Below, piece after piece: positions 44,326-48,174 of a stretch of 48,174 nt of DNA (the first letter of the stretch is position 1; every line of letters starts with the position of its first letter). This DNA comes from Gordonia aichiensis NBRC 108223 (GTDB taxonomy: Bacteria > Actinomycetota > Actinomycetes > Mycobacteriales > Mycobacteriaceae). The stretch covers positions 1 through 48,174 of the forward strand of contig NZ_BANR01000029.1 of assembly GCF_000332975.1 (NCBI RefSeq), read 5' to 3'. The position numbers and the translations under genes were made by a program. The notes below the pieces were generated by a model. That model was not told the origin of the DNA and did not search any database. It worked only from the letters and a program-made list of their open reading frames with translations.

Positions 44326-46260
44326 ATGCACAGCCCCCTGTTCGACGCACTGACCGCCGACGAAATCCGCGCCACCTCCACCATCATCCGCAAAGCCGGA
44401 ATCGGTGGTGAGCGACCAGGTTTCGGCTCGGTCTTTACTCAGGAACCCGACAAGGCAGCGGTGCGCGCCGGAACCCCAGTCACTCGCCAAGCCCGCGCGC
44501 TAGTCCTCGACCGCACCTCGGCGGCCACCTTCGACGTGCTGGTCGACCTCGACGAGGAAACCGTGGTCTCCTCCACCCAACTCACCGAGGGCGGTGCGCA
44601 GATGCTCGCCGAGGAGATCCCGATCATCAACGAGCTGGCGAAGTCGGACCCGCGTTACATCGAGGCTCTGGCCAAACGCGGCATCACCGACCTGGAGCTG
44701 GTGCAGCTCGACCCGTTCGGCGTGGGCAATCGTGGCGATATCGACCTCACCGGCCGCCGCCTCTGGGCGTGCGTGAGCTACTACCGCCATTTCCCTGACG
44801 ACAACGCCTACGCGCACGTCATCGAAGGCGTCATCGTTCTCGTCGACACCGTCAAGAACGAGGTGTTCGACGTCGAAGACCACGGTGTCAAACCGATGAA
44901 TCCGACCTGCGACAACTACACCGCCGACCACAACCAACCGCTGCGCGCCGACATCAAACCACTCGACATCATCCAACCCGAAGGCGTGAGCTTCACCCTC
45001 GACGGTCCCCAGATGAACTGGCAGAAATGGCGATTCCGCATCAACATGCACCCGCTGGACGGGCTGGTTCTCACCGGTGTCGAGTACCGTGACGGTGAGC
45101 ACTACCGCTCGGTCATGCACCGCGGCTCACTCGCCGAGATGATGGTCCCGTACGGCATACCCAGAGGCGCACACTACTTCCGCAGCGCCTTCGACGCCGG
45201 AGAATACGGGCTGGGCCGAATGGCCAACTCGCTGCTGCTCGGCTGTGACTGTCTCGGCGAGATCACCTACCTCGACGCCGTCATGGCCGACGACGACGGC
45301 AACCCAGCCACGATCAACAACGCCATCTGCATCCACGAAGAAGACGCCGGCATCCTTTGGAAGCACACCGACTGGGTCACCGGTAAGGTCGACGTCCGAC
45401 GCTCCCGAAAACTGGTGGTCTCTTTCATCGCCACCGTCGGCAACTATCACTACGGCTTCTACTGGAACTTCTTCCAGGACGGGCACATTGAAGTCGACAC
45501 CAAGCTGCTCGGTATAGTCCAGACCATTGCCACCGAGCCCGGTGAGGTCCCGGCCCATGCCACCCCGATCGCCCAGAACCTCGCTGCCACCTGGCATCAG
45601 CACTTGTTCTCCTTCCGCCTCGACATGGAGGTCGACGGGTGGGAGAACACCGTGTACCAGAACGATGTTGACGCCGCACCCGTCGGCGCCGACAACCCCT
45701 ACGGAAACGCAATCGCCGTCACCAAAGCCCTCATCGCGCACGAGCATGACGGCGACGGTCTGACCAACCCGCAGACCGCGCGTAACTGGTCGGTGATCAA
45801 CCCCCACAAGACAAACAAGTGGGGGATGCCCGTCGGCTACAAGCTCCTGCCAGGATGGGCGTCGGACACCCTCATTGCCCAGGAGCCGTCGCTGATGGCC
45901 ACCCGTGCGGGCTTCGCCACCAAGAACATCTGGGTCACTCCGTACCATCCCGACGAAATGCATTCTGCCGGTGACCATCCCAACCAGGATCGGGCCGGCG
46001 CCGGGCTGCCCGCGTGGACCGCCGCCAACCGTCCAGTCGAGAACACCGACGTCGTGCTATGGCACACCGTGGGCGTCACCCATATCCCGCGGTCGGAAGA
46101 TTGGCCGGTCATGCCCACCGAGATCGCGAGCTTCATGTTGGTACCCAACAACTTCTTCGACAAGAACCCGGCCCTCGACGTACCCGATCTGAGCGCCGAC
46201 CACTGTAGCTCCATTGGGTGCGCGCATTGCCCACCCGGCGAGTGCACCTGCGGACAGTAA
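44326..46260 (+). CDS. Copper amine oxidase (primary-amine oxidase)
   Basis: A 644-residue topaquinone copper amine oxidase, similar in length to the Arthrobacter phenylethylamine oxidase. It converts primary amines to aldehydes with release of ammonia and peroxide. The TPQ precursor is Tyr374 in TVGNYHYGFYW; the catalytic base is Asp290 (RSAFDAGEYG), 84 residues earlier, exactly the usual spacing; copper ligands are His424 and His426 (TWHQHLFSFRLDMEVDG) and His586 (THIPRSEDWPVMP). Two oddities: His follows the TPQ Tyr where Asp/Glu is usual, and the C-terminus ends in a Cys-rich tail (HCSSIGCAHCPPGECTCGQ). No signal peptide. The aldehyde dehydrogenase upstream and a Met/His-rich membrane protein downstream are likely partners. 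Confidence 0.95.
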   Translation: MHSPLFDALTADEIRATSTIIRKAGIGGERPGFGSVFTQEPDKAAVRAGTPVTRQARALVLDRTSAATFDVLVDLDEETVVSSTQLTEGGAQMLAEEIPIINELAKSDPRYIEALAKRGITDLELVQLDPFGVGNRGDIDLTGRRLWACVSYYRHFPDDNAYAHVIEGVIVLVDTVKNEVFDVEDHGVKPMNPTCDNYTADHNQPLRADIKPLDIIQPEGVSFTLDGPQMNWQKWRFRINMHPLDGLVLTGVEYRDGEHYRSVMHRGSLAEMMVPYGIPRGAHYFRSAFDAGEYGLGRMANSLLLGCDCLGEITYLDAVMADDDGNPATINNAICIHEEDAGILWKHTDWVTGKVDVRRSRKLVVSFIATVGNYHYGFYWNFFQDGHIEVDTKLLGIVQTIATEPGEVPAHATPIAQNLAATWHQHLFSFRLDMEVDGWENTVYQNDVDAAPVGADNPYGNAIAVTKALIAHEHDGDGLTNPQTARNWSVINPHKTNKWGMPVGYKLLPGWASDTLIAQEPSLMATRAGFATKNIWVTPYHPDEMHSAGDHPNQDRAGAGLPAWTAANRPVENTDVVLWHTVGVTHIPRSEDWPVMPTEIASFMLVPNNFFDKNPALDVPDLSADHCSSIGCAHCPPGECTCGQ

Positions 46261-46270
46261 GCACCGGGAG

Positions 46271-46849
46271 ATGCACACGATCTTGATCATCGGCGCACTG
46301 GTGCCGATGGCGGTCGGCCTGGGATGCTGCGGACTCGACCGCAGCCGTATCGATGCCATCGACACGCTGGTGATGGCGGTGATGCTGGTCGGCATGACCG
46401 ACATCATGGTCTTCGACCATCACCTGCTCCCCGTCGCCGGCTGGATCGCTGTCTTCGCAGGATCGGTAGTCGCAACCCTCACCCGCTCGAGCCGATCACG
46501 CCTGACCGTTGTCCGCGCCATCACCATCATGGTCATGGCCGTCCTGACCGCCGCCATGTCCGCGACAATGTCATCAACAAGCGCCGCCGCCGGTAACCAC
46601 ACAATGGCATCGGGAACATCAGCGTCGATGGACATGGGCTTGTCCCGCCACACCAGCATGTCCACCGACGTCACCTCGGCCGCGGGACATGGGCTGTCGA
46701 GCTGGGCGCTCGCGGCACTTGTTGTCGCCATCGGCGCGGCGGCGTATGCCACACGCGAGATCATTCGGACGCCGCGGCTGCTGCCGCGGCTGGAATTGGG
46801 CGCCAGCATCGTATCGGTGGTTGCCATGGCCACAATGCTGATCCTGTGA
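46271..46849 (+). CDS. Met/His-rich membrane protein (DUF5134-like)
   Basis: A 192-residue membrane protein with about five transmembrane helices and a Met/His/Thr/Ser-rich extracytoplasmic loop (HTMASGTSASMDMGLSRHTS) between helices 3 and 4, plus Met-rich helices (MAVMLVGMTDIMVFDHH). The pattern resembles DUF5134-type actinobacterial proteins. Met/His clusters bind copper, so a role in copper supply to the upstream amine oxidase is a reasonable guess from its position 10 bp downstream of that gene. The ATG at 46271 has GGGAG directly abutting it, an unusually short spacing, so a later start is possible; the upstream TTG lies in the oxidase gene. Confidence 0.7.
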   Translation: MHTILIIGALVPMAVGLGCCGLDRSRIDAIDTLVMAVMLVGMTDIMVFDHHLLPVAGWIAVFAGSVVATLTRSSRSRLTVVRAITIMVMAVLTAAMSATMSSTSAAAGNHTMASGTSASMDMGLSRHTSMSTDVTSAAGHGLSSWALAALVVAIGAAAYATREIIRTPRLLPRLELGASIVSVVAMATMLIL

Positions 46850-46957
46850 CCGCTCGCCCACCCCTGCCCGACGCGCCGGTCAGGCTGCCGACCACGCTGG
46901 CCTTGTCCGCCCGCCCGCCCGCATCGCTCTGGGGACGTTCGCCAGCGACCGTTACCT

Positions 46958-47338
46958 ATGAGCGCCGCGGATACCGGCACGGCGCTCATGTTGTTGCAGG
47001 CCGGGTTGGAAGACCCCGACCTGTGCGACGCCATCGAGGAGGCAGTCGGCCCCACGGGCGCCCGACTGCCGCAACCGGTGACCGACGCTGCCGTCGCCCG
47101 CGGTGAGCTGCCTCCAGTCGTTGATCCCTTCGCGTACGAAGAAGTCGTGGGCGCGGTCCTGTTGCTGCGTCGCGCGAACGGTCTCGCGATCACCGACGAT
47201 TACTTGCAGTCGCTAGTCGACGCCGTGATCATCCCCGCCCTGACAGCCTCGCCCGCCCTCGCCGGGCTGCCCGCCGGCATCTTCTCTGGCCACCCCGCGA
47301 CCACCACTGCTACTAACCCGTTCCAAGAGACCTCATGA
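46958..47338 (+). pseudogene. TetR family C-terminal fragment
   Basis: About 126 codons similar to the ligand-binding C-terminal half of TetR proteins: LEDPDLCDAIEEAVGP, AAVARGELPPVVDPFAYEEV, VGAVLLLRRANGLAITDDYL, SLVDAVIIPAL. No helix-turn-helix is encoded upstream in any frame I could read, so the DNA-binding half is missing. The upstream 100 bp encode nothing recognisable. The stop overlaps the ATG of the next gene, so the remnant may still drive its translation. Confidence 0.7.
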
Positions 47339-48174
47339 CCAGCCTCACGATCGACGACTTCACCTACCGCTCCGTCGTGGGCGCCGACGGTCTCCGCCTC
47401 AACGTCGCCGTCGGCGGTCAGGGACCGGTCGTGGTCCTGCTCCACGGGTTCCCGCAGACGCATTACATGTGGCGGCATGTCGCCCGTCGGCTCGCAGCGC
47501 AGTTCACGGTGATAGCCCCGGACTTGCGCGGCTACGGCGACAGCGACAAGCCTGCCGCCAGCAGCCCCGACACGTACTCCAAGCGCACGATGGGCAACGA
47601 TGTCGTCGCTGTTGCCCACGAGTTGGGCTTCGATCGCTTCGGGCTGGTAGGCCACGACCGCGGGGCCTTGGTCGCCGTCCGCGCTGGCATCGATCACCCT
47701 GAGGCGGTGTCCTTCCTCGGCATTCTCGACGTCTTGCCGACCCTCGACACCTGGTCGGTCCTGCAGGGCGTTCACGCCAAGGTGGCCTGGCACCTCTATC
47801 TCATGGCGCAGCCCGCCGGGATGCCCGAGAAGATGATCGCCGCAGTCGCGCCCGAGTTCTACGGCTCCTTCCTCGACGCGTGGGACCCGACCGGCACCAC
47901 CTTCACCCCGAAAGAGCGGGACTACTACGTGCAGAGCTCGATGGCGTCCACCGACTCGATCGTCGCCGACTACCGCGCCACCGCGGAGATCGACCTCGAC
48001 ATGGACACCGCCGACCGTGAACGCGGCGCCCAGCTGGCCATGCCCACGGCCGTCATCTCTCAGGACTGGGGCGCACAGCTCGGCTTCGATGCCTCGGCCC
48101 TCTGGCGCGCGTGGGCACCCGACTTCACCTACCAGGCCACGGCCAGCGGCCACTTTATGGCCGAGGAAAGCCCC
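47335..48174 (+). CDS. Haloacetate-dehalogenase-like alpha/beta-hydrolase, 3' end outside window
   Basis: At least 280 residues, open at the right edge. Seen: VVLLHGFPQTHYMWRHVARR, LRGYGDSDKP, the nucleophile elbow GHDRG with Asp108, a following DVLPT acid loop, and the catalytic-His region SGHFMAEESP. The Asp nucleophile is typical of haloacetate dehalogenases and epoxide hydrolases. Against fluoroacetate dehalogenase, the Arg three residues after that Arg is Leu (GHDRGAL) and the Trp of the HW halide pair is Leu (WHLYLMAQP), so the halide pocket is only partly preserved. The ATG at 47335 overlaps the TetR-fragment stop. Function as dehalogenase or other hydrolase is undecided. Confidence 0.82.
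   Translation, partial: MTSLTIDDFTYRSVVGADGLRLNVAVGGQGPVVVLLHGFPQTHYMWRHVARRLAAQFTVIAPDLRGYGDSDKPAASSPDTYSKRTMGNDVVAVAHELGFDRFGLVGHDRGALVAVRAGIDHPEAVSFLGILDVLPTLDTWSVLQGVHAKVAWHLYLMAQPAGMPEKMIAAVAPEFYGSFLDAWDPTGTTFTPKERDYYVQSSMASTDSIVADYRATAEIDLDMDTADRERGAQLAMPTAVISQDWGAQLGFDASALWRAWAPDFTYQATASGHFMAEESP

Larger units (their letters stand above)
25613..48174. other. Putative catabolic genomic island, right end outside window
   Basis: From the break in sigM to the window edge, core-genome synteny is lost and is replaced by oxidative catabolic genes with several local regulators (an IclR, a TetR and a TetR fragment). No integrase, transposase or tRNA was recognised in the visible part, so the mechanism of acquisition is open. 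The left boundary is inferred from the sigM truncation; the right boundary is not visible. Confidence 0.5.

Noticed and set aside
1..48174. CRISPR arrays, tRNA or rRNA genes, replication origin
   Set aside because: No regular spaced repeats, tRNA-like cloverleaf or rRNA segments, or clusters of DnaA-box-like sequences were noticed, although the murJ block is usually near the origin.

Overview
High-GC actinomycete chromosome, most likely Gordonia or another member of the Mycobacteriales. The support is gene content and order: a CCA-adding enzyme diverges from a mutT4-type NUDIX gene, which runs into a DUF6049 secreted/membrane protein (Rv3909 type) and then a MurJ flippase fused to a pseudokinase. 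This is the origin-proximal block of mycobacteria and relatives, which normally continues into sigM-trxB-trxA. A second mycobacterial pair, an MFS transporter divergent from a YqgE/UPF0301 protein (Rv0037c/Rv0038 type), is also present. No rRNA, tRNA or CRISPR array was recognised by eye.

Left part (1-25.6 kb), mostly core genome: 3' part of a DUF222/HNH endonuclease; a secreted S15/CocE-type hydrolase; YqgE and MFS; an Asp-rich repeat protein; an EgtE-like aminotransferase; a diacylglycerol kinase; pcnA; mutT4; DUF6049; murJ. Between murJ and sigM lie a fatty-acid hydroxylase/sterol desaturase divergent from its probable TetR regulator (two matching operators between them), a PPOX-fold oxidoreductase, a membrane alpha/beta-hydrolase, a CPBP protease, a membrane GGDEF protein and a frameshifted HEAT-like gene.

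Junction: at 25,418-25,615 only the N-terminal about 65 codons of an ECF sigma factor remain, at the place where sigM is expected. Homology stops abruptly and an accessory segment begins, so sigM looks disrupted by an insertion or rearrangement. trxB and trxA are not in the window.

Right part (25.9 kb to the end), accessory catabolic region: an amidase; a flavin reductase fused to an IclR-type effector-binding domain; a four-gene operon with an acyl-CoA-dehydrogenase-fold flavin monooxygenase, Rieske dioxygenase alpha and beta subunits and their 2Fe-2S reductase; a second, stand-alone flavin reductase; a SnoaL-like protein; an IclR regulator with two near-identical palindromic operators ahead of a hydrolase/FAD-oxidase operon; a luciferase-like monooxygenase; a DAO-type FAD amine oxidase; a zinc-type quinone oxidoreductase divergent from a TetR regulator; an aldehyde dehydrogenase; a copper amine oxidase with a Met/His-rich membrane protein next to it; a TetR fragment; and a haloacetate-dehalogenase-like hydrolase cut by the window edge.

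The enzyme set suggests a pathway for a nitrogen-containing, probably aromatic or heterocyclic, compound: amidase or monooxygenase steps to open or release an amine, amine oxidases to aldehydes, aldehyde dehydrogenase to acids, and the Rieske system for the aromatic part. The substrate cannot be named from sequence alone. This island, its ligand-sensing reductase and the broken sigM are the most unusual parts of the window.
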